The notes beneath the pieces are model-generated. The model had not been told where the DNA came from, did not search any database, and worked only from the letters and a program-made list of their open reading frames with translations. Positions 55,001 to 64,000 of a stretch of DNA of 64,000 nucleotides are shown in pieces. Every line of letters begins with the position of its first letter. The first letter of the stretch is position 1. The stretch is from Macrotis lagotis (lineage: Eukaryota > Chordata > Mammalia > Peramelemorphia > Peramelidae). Position numbers and translations under genes: made by a program. The stretch lies in contig NC_133658.1 of NCBI RefSeq assembly GCF_037893015.1, positions 59,239,818 through 59,303,817 on the forward strand. Reading direction: 5' to 3'.

Positions 55001-57915
55001 TTCTACTGAGATCAACCTTCATAATTCCTAGACCAACTACAAAAGAGTAGTTTTTCTTTTGTTGGTTGTTTTGTTTGTAAATTTTTCTGTCTTATTAGAT
55101 CTTATCTTCCAATTTTCTTTTTTTTTCTTTTTTTTTTTTTTTTTGTGGGACAATGAGACTAAGTGTCTTACACAGCAGATTTGACCTGGGTCTTCCTGAC
55201 CCCAGGATCAGTGCTTTATCCACTCCACTTCCTAGCTACATATCCTTACAATTTTCAATTTAACTCTAAATAACTTTCAGAATATCCCTGTAGCGCAATG
55301 TGGGGGGAAGCTACAGGGATAGAAAGTTCAAGGGACCAAGTTGGGCATTTTTATTGTCCTGTTTTCCCTCTATTTGTTGCAAACTTATACCAGGTTGAAG
55401 CAGTTTCTGAATATAGCAGCAGCCTCCATAATTTAGATTGTGCTACAAAATCAGAATCTGTATCCATTTGCTTTTCTAGTTCAGCTTTCTGGAGTTTGAC
55501 CTTTTCAGCTTTGAGTTAACTTATTTTCTCTCCTCCCCTTTTATTGTCAGCCACAAGAAACTCTCTATGGTACTTGTTCAGATAAGCAGTGAGAGTTGCC
55601 TGCTTTTCTATTATTGTTATATTTTTCATTGGTGTTTTTTTTTAGTTTTTGAAAAGCAGTGGGGTTAAGTGACTTGGCCAGGGTCACACTGCTAGGTAAT
55701 TAAGTGTCTGAGGCTGGATTTGAACTCAGGTCCTCCTGATTCCAGGGCTGGTGCTCTATCCACTGCACCACCTAGCTGCTCCTTAGTTGCTTTTCTTCTA
55801 ATACAATTGGCTCTTTCCTTTTCTGGGGGAAAAAGCAGTATGTCTGTATCTTAACTTCCAAGAGATGGGCATGCTTTGGCCATTGCCATCTTCTTTGGGG
55901 GTGGGGTGAGGGTTTGCATGGCAGTGGGGTTAAGTGACTTGCCTGAGGTCACACAGCTAAATAAGTATTGTCTGAAGTTGGATTTGAAATCAGATCCTCC
56001 AGGATTGGTACTCTTATCCACTGCACCACCTAGCTATCCCCATTGCCATCTTCTTCATACAGTTCACATAATGTTAGCAAATAAGGAATTCCCCTGTTTT
56101 CAGCTGGACTTTCATTGTTTCTTTCCACTTTGCCCTTTTCCTTTTCTCTGGATGTCTCCTATGACAGTGGCAAACACCTTTGGCAAATATACATCTTCTT
56201 ATCTACACCTTAATGATCCTGAGAGTGGTCAAACAAGGTTATTTCTTTTATCATATTTTTTTTAAGGAATTAAGAATAGTTTTTCATAGTTGCTTGGGAA
56301 ATATCTTGTTGGATGAGAGCCTTTACATACGCTACCAAGTTAAATAATTTTTTTTAAATTAAAAAAATTTTAAATCACTAATGATAAAGTAAGCATAGTA
56401 TGATCCTGGTATTCTCCACATCTTTCAGTCAATTGTGTGTTGATATAGATGCAACTACTGTGAAGTATCACTTTTCTGTTCCTTACTAATACTCTCAAAA
56501 GTATGCCCTTCAATGTGTGTGTAGCTCATTTTTTAAAATATTTTGTTATTTAGTATGACCCATCATAAAAAGAATATAAATAATGCTATACAGAAAGAAA
56601 ACATTGGATTGTAGATAAGGTTGTATTGTGATGGGTTCTTTTTCAAAGGAATGTTGTGTAAAGACATAACTCTTGTGACATGTTTGTCCTGGAAAGAGAG
56701 TTCTTATGCAACAGAGCTTCTAATAAATATGTCGTCCTTCTCTAGCACATGTTATTGTTGGTGGCAACCATCAAATAAAGAGGTAAAGTCAATGAGAATT
56801 GAAGCCTAGGTTTACTTAAATAACCCTACATAGCTGTTTCTGTCTCTCAGAAGAGGGCTTTTTGAAAATAGGTAGGGTACTATTGAGCTTGTTATAGTAA
56901 AATTACAACAGAAGGTCAGTTTTACTGTTCAATTAAACTTCCTTTTAAGTAAAAGGACCTGATTTTATGCTGTTTGTAGTACCATGGGAGAGAGCTGAAC
57001 TTAATATTTTTCCCCCTGAATCTTTAGTTCCATGTGTCCCTGTTTCTCTTGAAGGTCGTGCAGTGCTTTCATGGTCTCATTGTGTAATATTGATAGTATC
57101 CTCAACTCTTCATTGTCCCTATCCCCCACCATTCACTCTTTTTTTCAGATCTTGCCCTTTCAGCCAGCACAACATTTCTCACTGCTGATCCCTTCTCTCC
57201 CTCACTCAGTTGCCACCTTAGGTGGGGCCTCTGTTCCCCTCCCCCTCTCCTAAACAATGTGGTACCATCCTACTTGTTCTCTCTGCTTCGAACCTCTTAC
57301 CACTCTTAAATATGACCATGAAATTCTCCTATTTGGTTAACTTTAGGGACTTCCTAGTGCCTGTAGAATAAGATATAAACTCTGTTTAGATTTTAAACCC
57401 ATAGACAACTTGGCTCCAACCTGTCTCATTCACTTGACATTTTTCTTCTACCAAAGTGGCTATTCTCTTCCTTACTAATGACCCCCGTATATGTCTGCTA
57501 TTAACTTTATATTTATGCTGTATATGTACTATGCATGTACAATCACTGTTTCATGTAATCACACACAAAGTACATTTTTTATTTGTATATTTATCTCCTT
57601 TTTTCAAGCATCTGATAGTGAATCAAACACAGAAATTTATAATTTGACTTGATTTGTTTTAGTAGTTATAAAAGGAGAGCTCTTTTAACTTGACTCTGTC
57701 TGTTGGTAAGCAGTATTATTGCCTTTATTTGTCCACAGGAGATTGAAAGGCTGAAAAGCGAAAAGCCAACTTGGGAACGGAGGCTCCGATGGGAAGGGAT
57801 GAAGTCTGTTTTTGGGGGCCAACCTTCAATTCTATGGATGAATCCTTTCGCAGGATTTCGAATCAGGCGATTCCTACTGAAATCAAAGAAAGGTGGTCCA
57901 GAGTTTTCGGTGTGA
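39754..57915 (+). CDS. ZDHHC7: ZDHHC7 palmitoyltransferase, complete spliced CDS (6 coding exons, 308 aa)
   Basis: ZDHHC7 transfers palmitate from palmitoyl-CoA to cysteines of membrane-associated proteins, mainly at the Golgi. Known substrates of the family member include SNAP25, neuronal receptors, G-protein subunits and steroid receptors. Joined exons 39754-40068, 46317-46441, 50686-50782, 51196-51277, 53903-54033 and 57739-57915 give 927 nt. Residues: an acidic/serine-rich cytosolic head (a Ser run at 25-31), TM1 about 47-70, TM2 about 76-96, the Cys-rich domain about 130-180 with paired zinc-ligand Cys/His residues, the DHHC motif at 157-160 (Cys160 catalytic), TM3 about 175-197, TM4 about 214-237, a TTxE-like element ETEIE at 249-253, and a C-terminal EFSV that could act as a PDZ ligand. 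The start ATG at 39754 has A at -3 and gives the family's N-terminus. ZDHHC3, the closest paralogue, differs in its N- and C-termini. No frameshift or missing key residue was seen. Confidence 0.97.
40480..40605 (-). mobile_element. MIR-like fragment, minus strand
   Basis: CTGTTGAGGAAACTGGGAC, TTGACTTGCCCAGAGTCATAC, then GAGCTCAGGTCTTCCAG. Reversed MIR core. Confidence 0.6.
40606..42339. other. Intron 3 stretch
   Basis: Mostly unrecognised. MIR-like pieces on the minus strand lie at about 41330-41470, 41530-41640 and 41990-42130 (CCTCATAAGAACCCTGGGGG...CCATTTTGCAGCAAAGG). Confidence 0.45.
42340..43210 (-). mobile_element. RTE-clade LINE fragment, minus strand, with SINE insert
   Basis: Read on the minus strand, 43130-43195 encodes [16 protein letters not shown], the conserved C-terminal reverse-transcriptase block of RTE elements. 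The remainder (CTCAGAATGCTCTACCACAG, CACTCTCTGTAGAAATGTTGG) continues the coding and 3' region. Frames are broken. A SINE at 42897-43077 splits it. Confidence 0.75.
42897..43077 (-). mobile_element. tRNA-derived SINE ending in a C22 run, minus strand
   Basis: A reversed copy whose usual GCCCC end is replaced by 22 consecutive C (43056-43077). It is flanked by GACAATTTA at 42888-42896 and 43078-43086. It interrupts the RTE copy. Confidence 0.95.
43785..44215 (+). mobile_element. MAR1-type SINE, + strand, split by a younger SINE
   Basis: The head (CATAGGTGGCTCAGTGGATGG) to CTACTGGAGAAGGAAATGACAGAC lies left of the insert. The tail (TTCTTGACAAGAAAACCC...GGTCCATGGGGTCACAGAGAATTAGACACAAC, in part) lies right of it. 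Confidence 0.8.
43938..44110 (-). mobile_element. tRNA-derived SINE nested in the MAR1-type SINE, minus strand
   Basis: A reversed copy with long poly-T, flanked by CCTCCAGTATTC at 43926-43937 and 44111-44122. Gives relative age: the MAR1-type copy is older. Confidence 0.95.
44216..46316. other. Intron 3, 3' part
   Basis: No SINE of the common family. 45080-45500 has LINE-tail-like words (GAATCTTGTAATTTAATAG, TGATTTTGTCCATGTTC), unsure. Otherwise unrecognised. A 117-codon open frame at 45517-45870 has no family resemblance. Confidence 0.45.
46317..46441 (+). CDS. ZDHHC7: ZDHHC7 exon 4 (codons 106-147)
   Basis: The acceptor CCCTGTAG ends at 46316 and the donor GCAG|GTAGAA begins at 46442. 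The exon encodes GAVPKG to the first half of the Cys-rich domain, including the CPKCCC cluster (Cys132, 135, 136, 137) and the H-H-C at 144-146. These cysteines and histidines form the zinc-binding part of the DHHC-CRD. The exon ends two bases into the Ser147 codon, completed by exon 5. It is too short and interrupted to stand out as a long open frame. Confidence 0.95.
46442..47339. other. Intron 4, 5' part
   Basis: Unrecognised AT-rich sequence with weak MIR-like pieces at about 46925-47120 and 47140-47210. The 112-codon open frame at 46782-47120 covers them and is not a gene. Confidence 0.45.
47340..48285 (+). mobile_element. Ancient LINE-like fragment, + strand
   Basis: Pyrimidine-rich decayed coding text (AATCCATTGGCATCTTCTTAATC, CTTGGTCCCTTTCTTCC, CCTTCTCTGGGCCCCCTTCTC) continuing the same old LINE family as 31056-32520. 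Its open frames are remnants. Confidence 0.45.
48293..48422 (+). mobile_element. tRNA-derived SINE (older), + strand
   Basis: GGGGCAACTAGGTTTACCCAGTGG ... GTTCAAATCCAACCTCAGATAC ... CTGATTACCTCCCCAC. Sense to ZDHHC7. Its 3' end lacks the ATTTGCCTTGC form, so it is an older subfamily. Confidence 0.85.
48423..50685. other. Intron 4, 3' part
   Basis: A MIR-like copy on the minus strand at about 48735-48910 and an (A)n run at 49853-49871. The rest, including 49900-50360, is unique-looking with no gene signal. Confidence 0.5.
50686..50782 (+). CDS. ZDHHC7: ZDHHC7 exon 5 (codons 147-179; catalytic DHHC)
   Basis: The acceptor TTTTTCCAG ends at 50685 and the donor ACT|GTGAGT begins at 50783. The exon carries the catalytic core: ICKRC, the D157-H158-H159-C160 motif, then PWVNNC and the start of TM3. 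Cys160 is the residue expected to form the acyl-enzyme intermediate, and His158/His159 and Asp157 are all intact. The exon is entirely within the conserved domain, so loss or skipping would inactivate the enzyme. Confidence 0.96.
51196..51277 (+). CDS. ZDHHC7: ZDHHC7 exon 6 (codons 180-207; TM3)
   Basis: The acceptor CTTACCCAG ends at 51195 and the donor ACTG|GTAAGC begins at 51278. It lies only 413 bp after exon 5, the shortest intron in the gene. The exon encodes most of TM3 (MYIALSS to CGFQF) and the beginning of the second luminal loop (RGQWT). It ends one base into Glu207, which is completed by the first two bases of exon 7. Confidence 0.95.
51278..53902. other. Intron 6, free of recognisable SINEs
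   Basis: 2.6 kb without any copy of the SINE family that otherwise occurs every 1-3 kb. It contains a possible 27-nt cassette exon at 52919-52945. No named repeat seen. Confidence 0.55.
52919..52945 (+). other. ZDHHC7: Possible 27-nt cassette microexon in intron 6
   Basis: A pyrimidine-rich run and GAATTGCAG precede, and GGAG|GTGAGA follows. Inclusion would keep the ZDHHC7 frame (exon 6 ends with one base, exon 7 resumes with two) and add nine residues, GRMQLVNRG, to the luminal loop before Glu207-Cys208. Splice signals only; no transcript evidence. Confidence 0.2.
53903..54033 (+). CDS. ZDHHC7: ZDHHC7 exon 7 (codons 207-250; TM4)
   Basis: The acceptor CTGTTTCACAG ends at 53902 and the donor ACG|GTAGGA begins at 54034. 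The exon encodes the luminal loop (ECSDFSPP), TM4 about 214-237 (a run of V, I, L and F) and the cytosolic stretch [12 protein letters not shown]. The last residue begins the TTxE-like element, completed in exon 8. Translation continues open into the intron, but the donor and the family sequence set the end. Confidence 0.95.
54115..54270 (-). mobile_element. MIR-like fragment, minus strand
   Basis: CATTTTGAAAATGAGAAAATTGAGGTCC ... GGATTTGAACCCCAG. Decayed reversed core just after exon 7. Confidence 0.5.
54450..55080 (-). mobile_element. Old L1-like fragment, minus strand
   Basis: Reversed words such as GCTCATTCACTCAGTTCATGCAGGTC and CATTCATGTATTGTCATTG followed by TTTGCTTCCCAATTGTTC match the old L1 family in marsupials. 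Open frames here are shadows. Confidence 0.45.
55115..55240 (-). mobile_element. Diverged tRNA-derived SINE, minus strand
   Basis: Poly-T, GTGGGACAATGAGACTAAGTG, CAGATTTGACCTGGGTCTTCC, CCACTTCCTAGCTACAT. Shortened internally. Confidence 0.75.
55636..55782 (-). mobile_element. tRNA-derived SINE, minus strand
   Basis: TTTTAGTTTTTGAAAAGCAGTGGGG ... GCACCACCTAGCTGCTCC. Somewhat diverged. Confidence 0.9.
55896..56040 (-). mobile_element. tRNA-derived SINE, minus strand
   Basis: A reversed copy flanked by the 15-bp duplication CATTGCCATCTTCTT at 55881-55895 and 56041-56055. Confidence 0.95.
57030..57600 (+). mobile_element. Ancient LINE-like 3' fragment, + strand, before exon 8
   Basis: CTAGTGCCTGTAGAATAAGATATAAACTC then TTTAAACCCATAGACAACTTGGCTCCAACC follows the order of the same old LINE family as at 20833-21680. 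It ends about 140 bp before the exon 8 acceptor. Confidence 0.5.
57739..57915 (+). CDS. ZDHHC7: ZDHHC7 exon 8, coding part (codons 251-308 and stop)
   Basis: The acceptor TTTGTCCACAG ends at 57738 and the stop TGA is at 57913-57915. The exon encodes the cytosolic tail: [12 protein letters not shown], a basic stretch [14 protein letters not shown], and the end GGPEFSV. The last four residues have the shape of a class II PDZ ligand. The middle of the tail ([15 protein letters not shown]) is the least conserved part of the protein, so small differences from other mammals are expected here. Confidence 0.95.
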   Translation, partial: EIERLKSEKPTWERRLRWEGMKSVFGGQPSILWMNPFAGFRIRRFLLKSKKGGPEFSV

Positions 57916-59795
57916 GGCCCACTTTCCCAAACTGGAACTTGCAAATGTGCTGTAGGATATTTATTTGGTGTGTGAAAGCCTATCGACTTGTAATCTGTGA
58001 CCAATGGGGACTGAACCAACACAACCAGTTGCTTGTAGCAAGCAAAATTTTATACATTTATAGTCACGGAGATCACAAATTTTCCAGAATGTAAACTGGA
58101 TGCTGTAATGACTTTTCAGCTGTACCACTATTGAAAGGCATGTGGCCACACTAAAGAAGCCAAATGTCATTATTCTACTGTGAGATTATGATTTTTGTTA
58201 AATCTTTTTCATTTGATCAAATGTTGTTTGGGGTATTACATATGCTATTTTATTAAAAATCCTGTGTACTGAGCTGCATTTGTCAATCATGGAAAAAAAA
58301 ATTCCCAGTGGACAAGAATTCTCAAGTCAGTAGCATCAGAGAGTTTCTGTTTACCATGTGATTCCATTCCGTTATTACTTTTCCCGTATCTTAAATGCTA
58401 CAGGGACCCTTTCTTAGAGATCCATTTCAGTCTTTAATTTTTACCGTCTCTTGCAGTTAAGTTGCAAAAGATCTGTGTGCACTGAGCAGCATAGGTAAAT
58501 ATCAGGTACACTCATTAATTTTTCCCCCCATTTATCATTGCTCACTTCCTTTTCCCCTCACTTGCCCAACCCCAAAACAAAGTGTTTTCTTGATCCTAGC
58601 AGCAAGTTTAATATATGTAGTTTTTTCTTTTTTTTTCAAAAAAATTAAAATTTTTATTTTTAATGGCAAGCTATTTTTAAAACCTATGTTCAGGGAAGAG
58701 GAAAAAAAGCTGCTATGATATCCTCCTTTGGGACTAACTATGAATGTATTGCTAATTGGACAGTCTACAGATCCAAAGAACAATCAGTTATCTCCCCTCC
58801 TCCTTCCCTTTCTAAGCTCTTGTGTGGGTTTAATTTTTTAAAAATTTTGAGAGCATATAGGAGCTGAAAGTTTTCTTTTTTCCCAGCCATATAAGCATCC
58901 TCTGGGTGAATGTCATTCTTGATACAAAATAGACAAGTCTCATGTTAGAAAATCTTAATCTCTGTGCATCTCAATGCTGCATTGTTAGTCTGAGCAAGGA
59001 GGAGATCATACAATCCCGTAGTGAAAGCCAACCAGTGGGTGTTTCACTGCAACTTTAAAGAAATAATTCGTAGGGCATCAGCTCTGGTGCATAAGAGAGC
59101 AAAGTACGCATGTATAACTTTTCTAGAAATAAACCGAAACAAAACCAAAATACCAGAATGCCTAGAATTAGATGTGAGACTATCATTAATACTGTTCTTT
59201 TGTCACACAACAGTTGATGAGAACCAGGAACCTGGTGGGTAGCTGAGAATTATGCCTGAACAGTGAATAGTTCCTTTAAGAGGAGTGGTATGGGATGGAA
59301 TGGGGTGGGGAGGGGGATATTTGCCTTAAACTCACCTGGCTTGTGTATATTTTTTTTCAGAAGCAATTTAACGTGCTAAGAGGTCTTCCTTATTTAAATT
59401 GATCTACCACACTAAACATTTTGGTATTTTCCTTCTGGACATAATGCCTTTCTGTTTATTTGTGAAGATCTTCAAAGAAAACATATTTTAACCTTATTAC
59501 TAGTATAGGTGGAATTTATCAAGAGATCAACCCAGCACACAAAAGTCAAATGAACAAAGCAATTAATTGGTGTAAGATCACCACAAAATTGTGTATAAGT
59601 TATAGGAAATTGATCAAGAGTAGCCAGATGCAAAAACTTAGATTTATGGGCATGATTGACAAAGGAGGCAAGTTCCAAAAGAATCTTTTTTTTTGCACAT
59701 CTGTTGGGAACATATATTAGGCTTCATCATGAGGCTTTTGAAATGGTATATTCTATTGGTTGAAGATTATTAAGAGTTTGAATCCCGTGAGACTT

Positions 59796-59902
<107 letters not shown>

Positions 59903-59950
59903 CAGGTCTACTTGGCTTTTTCAACCCCTTTCATTGTAATTTTTATATAA

Positions 59951-59956
59951 AATAAA
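59951..59956 (+). terminator. ZDHHC7: Candidate distal polyadenylation signal AATAAA
   Basis: A canonical AATAAA about 2.04 kb after the stop is followed by a GT/T-rich stretch (TCTCAAAGTTGGT, then TTGGTTCG further on) that could serve as the downstream element. Two further AATAAA copies at about 60093 and 60142 are alternatives. Confidence 0.4.
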
Positions 59957-59975
59957 GCCATTCACTGACATTTCT

Positions 59976-61069
59976 CAAAGTTGGTAATTAAATGATTTCG
60001 GGTCTTATTGGATTGGTCTCTTTCCTTGGTTCGTTGAATTTCTTTTTTAAGTAAGTCTGTGATACACAGTAACACATTTTTCAGGCCCTGTGGAATAAAT
60101 CTAATATCCAAGCAGAATTTGCCAGAGTATTTATTTCTAATAAATTCAACTCTTTAAAATGAGTTTGTGCTCATCTGAAGGTGAAACTACATTCAGCCCA
60201 AACATTTTTGTTTAACAAGGCATCAAGATATGGCTCACTAAAGTCATAGTCAATCAGAGGGAGAATTATTTTTCTCTCTGCTTTCTCTTCCTTCAGCACA
60301 AAGCTTTGAGGTCATTTAACTTGGGGACAGATAGCCCTGCACACCACAGACCTGAATTAGAGCATGACATCATAATGCCTCTAAGTAACCAAGAAAAGAT
60401 TTATTATTCTGTTTTGTAAGGATGTGTGCATTGTATTTTAGATGATTTTCTTTTCAAAATGGTAAAAACAGTTTCCTTTAGGTGCTCTGAAAAAGTGACT
60501 TAAATTAGCTTAAAAAAATGGCTTTGGGGTTTTTTCCCCCCACCTCATTACCAATGAGGTATTTTCCATTACTATTAGCAGCTTACTGGTTTGTCCCTCA
60601 TAATCTCTTGACAGCAGTCACATCCATACCACATAATTGTAGAATGGAGGCAGACATGGCATAACTACCTGCAGGAAAATATCCCTAGGGTATATTTGAA
60701 AAAAGTGTAGTGGAAATGATGTGTGTGTATCATGACAGTTGGTGACTGTATACATCTGGGCACATTTACTTTTTCCCCTTGTTGGAGCAGAATGAAATTT
60801 ATGCTCAGGATTCTTTAGGAGCAGGTCCTCCTGCAGAGTATGAACATGCCTTAAAGTGTGGAACTTAGAGCTATCAGCATGGATCCTTTTAAATGCTTAT
60901 GGGGAAAACATTTATTAGACACTTTCTGTGTGCACAGCCTTCTATTGGGCACTGTGGATGCAAAGATAGAGTCTGCCTGCTAGGAAAGAAAAGGCATGTA
61001 CATAGAGTATGCAAAGGAGAGAGGTTAATGCTGAGAGTGCTACAGGGTAATGTATCCTTAAGGTGGTGG
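59976..61069. other. Downstream flank, nothing recognised
   Basis: No repeat of the common families and no gene signal. Could include further 3' UTR if a more distal signal is used. Confidence 0.45.
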
Positions 61070-61255
61070 TGGTTGTCCTTCATTTTCAGGGAGCACCATA
61101 AACCTCAGGGTTGTGATGCCATAACAAAATGAGGGAGACCTGTGCAAAGTCACCAGCCTCATTTTCTTCTCTAGAGCCATGTGGGTCCAGGGACCAGGTA
61201 AGAATCAGGACAACTGAAAGATGACTGGCTGCAGTGGGAGGCCTTGGCTTTTTTT
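61070..61255 (-). mobile_element. RTE-tailed SINE fragment, minus strand
   Basis: Reversed tail words: TGTCCTTCATTTTCAGGGAGC, GTTGTGATGCCATAAC, CATGTGGGTCCAGGGACCAGG. Same type as 5556-5748. Confidence 0.55.
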
Positions 61256-61926
61256 AAGGTAAAGTTTTAAACAGGTTTCATTTTAAGGCAATGCCCATTC
61301 AGTGATTTAAGCTAGGTGAGGGAAAAAAAGGCAAAGAATGACCTCTTTTTACCTAGTTCCCTTCCCTCAGGAAAAATCGGTTTGGGGGGGGAGACCCTCT
61401 GGATCTCCAATTAAAATAGAAACATTTATTATTTACATTTGCTATGAAGCACATCAGGCCCAAATAAGATCAAGTGGGGCTTGGCTGGGAACTATAGTTG
61501 ATTAATCAATGAGAACCAGAGAGGTTTAAAGATAGAGGTCCCAAGATGTCTGAGAGGTTTCAGTGCCAGAAATTTACATTTGATTGCAATAAGATGTTTA
61601 AGGAAAAAATAACATTTTAATGAGGATAAGAAGAAAGAATAGGAGTGGTCAAAGGAAGGCTTCTTGGGGTGGGGGAGGTAGCACATAATTTGGGGCCATT
61701 AAGCAAGGGAGAAGCCTCGCCAGTCTGGGAAGGGGGAGGAAGCTTATTCCTGGCATGATAGTGGTTTGAGCCTAGGCAAAGAGAAAAGAAAAAGGATGAT
61801 ATGAAGGAATGTGAAGATTATAAGGAGGTGGGGTAAATATGAAATGATACTGGAAAGATAGGGACTGATTTCCAGTGGCTCAGGGCTTAGTTTCCCTAGA
61901 GGAAGAGTGGTAGTTGAGAGGCAGTA
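61256..61926. other. Downstream flank, nothing recognised
   Basis: Unique-looking, A/G-rich toward 61600-61850. No gene signal. Confidence 0.45.
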
Positions 61927-61927
61927 T

Positions 61928-62084
61928 TTTTTTGTTTTTTAGGTTTTTGCATTTTGGCAATGGGGTTAAGTGGCTTGCCCAAGGTCATACAGCTAGGTCA
62001 TTATTAAGTGTCTGAGGCTGGATTTGAACCCAGGTACTCCTGACTTCAGGGCCCGTGTTTTATCCACTGTGCCACCTAGCTGTC
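61928..62084 (-). mobile_element. tRNA-derived SINE, minus strand
   Basis: TTTTTTAGGTTTTTGCATTTTGGCAATGG ... GTGCCACCTAGCTGTCC, with AGGCAGT on both sides as a possible short duplication. Confidence 0.9.
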
Positions 62085-62249
62085 CTGAAAGGCAGTTTAT
62101 TGGAACAAAGATGCTGACTTATTTCAGAGACTGGGTTCCAATTCCATCATTATCCGACTTCGCCCTTGTGAGTTGGTTTCTTGGTTTCTTGGCCAGTCTG
62201 GTCCTTCTTTATCTCATATGTAAAATGGGTGCAGGAGCCAGCCAGATCC

Positions 62250-62394
62250 TTTTTTTTTTAGTTTCAGTGTTTAGGGTTAAGTGGCTTGCCCAAGGCCTCA
62301 CAGCTAGGTAATTAAGTGACTGAGACCGGATTTGAACACAGGTACTCCTGACTCCAGGGCTGGTGCTCTATTCACTGTGCCAGCTAGCCACCCC
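62250..62394 (-). mobile_element. tRNA-derived SINE, minus strand
   Basis: TTTTTTTTTAGTTTCAGTGTTTAGGGTTAAGTGG ... GTGCCAGCTAGCCACCCC. Confidence 0.9.
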
Positions 62395-63290
62395 GGATTC
62401 TTTATAAAAATCATCAGGCTGGTGTACAGAAAAACAGCTAGCAGTAGTGATGTAATGAGGTACCAGCAGAAAATGAGAAGAATAGCATTACCTTACCAGT
62501 AAGAATCAAATTTCTTGTTAGAAATAAGAAGTGTTTGCTACTGTTTTAGTTATGTAGAAATTTTAAGTATTTTATAATAGAAAATATTTTATTCATTATA
62601 ATGACTCCTTTGGTCAAATACTAATTGAATAGTTGGTTTAGTTGAATAATGTTTCATTTTGTGCCTATTTTTAGAAGTTTCAGGCTGATGTGTAAATAGA
62701 TCTAATGGGGGCTTCCTGACACAGTCATTTTTATTGAATGAAGCCTCAGCACACTGAAAGACTTTTTTTGAAGCCAATCTTGTAATGGTTCAAAATACTA
62801 ACATATCCATTGGTTCTATTTGTTGATAGATATCTAACTCCAGGGTGAGAAGTTGGTGTGATGTTCAATTTACATACATTTACTTTTTATAAACCTATTT
62901 AGCAGAAAAGTGTGTTGTAGACAAGTGAGACTGTTGGTTTTATTGACTTAAAAGTATGCCCTAACTAGGGCAGTGACTTAACTCTTGTCCCCCATTATAA
63001 CCATCTGATGAATAGACAATTATCACTAATTGAACTATCCCAACCTTTTTAGATTGGGCCTACTTATTTTCCTGAAACCTTATGGTCACTGGGTGGGAGA
63101 AAAAGAGGACAGAATATAGGAAATCTGATGTGAGTTACCCTAGGGTGTGTGAAATATAAAGGGTTTTCCCCAGAAACCAGAGTTATGGGGTGAATGTATC
63201 GCTGCCTGCTGTCCTCTTCTTTGGGACTCCTGACAGATTTCAGAGTTGGGGATGTGGTAGTGATGATGACCTGGAAAGATTAACCCAATA
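62395..63290. other. Downstream flank, nothing recognised
   Basis: Unique-looking AT-rich sequence, no gene or repeat signal seen. Confidence 0.45.
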
Positions 63291-63304
63291 AAGCCTTGAC
63301 ATTT

Positions 63305-63454
63305 TTTTTAAGGTTTTTGCAAGGCAAACAGGGCTAAGTGGCTTGTCCAAGGCCCCACAGCTAGGTAATTATTAAGTGTCTGAGACCGGATTTGAACTCA
63401 GATACTCCTGACTCCAGGGCCAGTGCTTTATCCACTACGCCACCTAGCCGCCCC
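63305..63454 (-). mobile_element. tRNA-derived SINE, minus strand
   Basis: A reversed near-consensus copy flanked by AAGCCTTGACATTT / AAGCCTTGACGTTT at 63291-63304 and 63455-63468. Confidence 0.95.
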
Positions 63455-63595
63455 AAGCCTTGACGTTTTAAGGTAGAATTCTGCCTTTCATTTGGGACCT
63501 CAACTTCCATTGTGAACTCTTCAAAGAAAAGAAGTGACTTCTTTGCCAAGTGATGGGAAGAAGTGGGGAGGCTGTCCAGAGCAAAGGCTAATGCA

Positions 63596-63686
63596 GGAGG
63601 CAGCTAGGTACAGTGGCTAGAGCACTGGCCCTGAAATTAGGAGGACCTTGGACAAGTCATTTAACCTCATTGCCTTGCAAAATAAA
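63596..63686 (+). mobile_element. Internally deleted SINE, + strand
   Basis: The head AGGAGGCAGCTAGGTACAGTGG to CTGAAATTAGGAGGACC jumps to TTGGACAAGTCATTTAACC, losing the B-box region and middle. Confidence 0.85.
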
Positions 63687-63782
63687 AGCTAATGCAAATA
63701 AGCTTTGTGTGAGAAACCTACCTAAGTAGTTATTAAGTCTATAAAAAATAAATCTGCAGTGGGAAAAGTGCTGCATTTGCAT

Positions 63783-63920
63783 CAGGGCATCTTGGTGCAG
63801 TGGATAGAGTATCAGCCCTGGAGTCAAGAGGACCTAAATTGAAATCCAGCCTCAGATACTTAATACTTAACTGTGACCTTGGTCAAATCACTTAACTCCA
63901 TTGCCTTGCAAAAAAAAAAA
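63783..63920 (+). mobile_element. tRNA-derived SINE, + strand
   Basis: GGGCATCTTGGTGCAGTGGATAGAG ... TTGAAATCCAGCCTCAG ... CCATTGCCTTGCAAAAAAAAAA. Confidence 0.9.
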
Positions 63921-64000
63921 GTTGAAATTCAAATTCTGGCTTAGATATTGGCTACCTGGTTAGCCTTTGTGAATTCATTTTTCTCCTATGGTCCCCTGTT

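Overview
The window is a piece of a mammalian, almost certainly marsupial, nuclear genome. It carries one recognisable protein-coding gene on the + strand, ZDHHC7, a Golgi palmitoyltransferase with a DHHC cysteine-rich domain. The gene is split over eight exons inside AT-rich DNA packed with interspersed repeats. The marsupial call rests on dozens of copies of a short tRNA-derived SINE (B-box GTTCAAATCC, tail reading 'CCATTTGCCTTGCAAAAACCTAAAA'-like), on marsupial-type L1 3' ends, and on RTE LINE and RTE-tailed SINE fragments. The SINE type is one I associate with Australian dasyurid-like genomes (WSINE1-like). The species inference is tentative.

Layout: 1-11380 is upstream intergenic DNA with microsatellites, SINEs, MIR-like copies and a nested L1-in-SINE insertion. 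11384-12030 is a CpG-island promoter holding noncoding exon 1 (splice donor at 12003). Intron 1 (about 14.9 kb) opens with a 12-bp-unit GC-rich minisatellite (12030-12505) and a long polypyrimidine tract. Noncoding exon 2 is 26924-27001, followed about 100 bp later by a decayed 7SL RNA copy. Intron 2 (about 12.7 kb) holds many antisense SINEs and a 675-bp composite retroposon that contains the 5' end of ACO1/IRP1 joined to SINEs. Coding exons 3-8 run from 39754 to 57915 and encode 308 residues, the usual length of mammalian ZDHHC7. A roughly 2-kb 3' UTR with a GT/GA microsatellite follows. 60000-64000 is downstream intergenic DNA with more SINEs.

All splice junctions of the coding exons obey GT-AG and keep frame (315+125+97+82+131+177 nt = 927 nt, 308 codons plus stop). 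The protein shows four membrane segments, the full Cys-rich domain, catalytic Cys160 and a C-terminal EFSV tail. The 5' leader is rich in upstream AUGs, including a frame open across the exon 1/exon 2 junction. No RNA gene with intact structure, CRISPR array or second protein-coding gene was found.

The strongest unusual items are the ACO1-SINE chimeric retrocopy (15-bp target-site duplication), the 10:1 antisense bias of SINEs inside the gene, the minisatellite beside the exon 1 donor, the spliced uORF and the 7SL-like copy.
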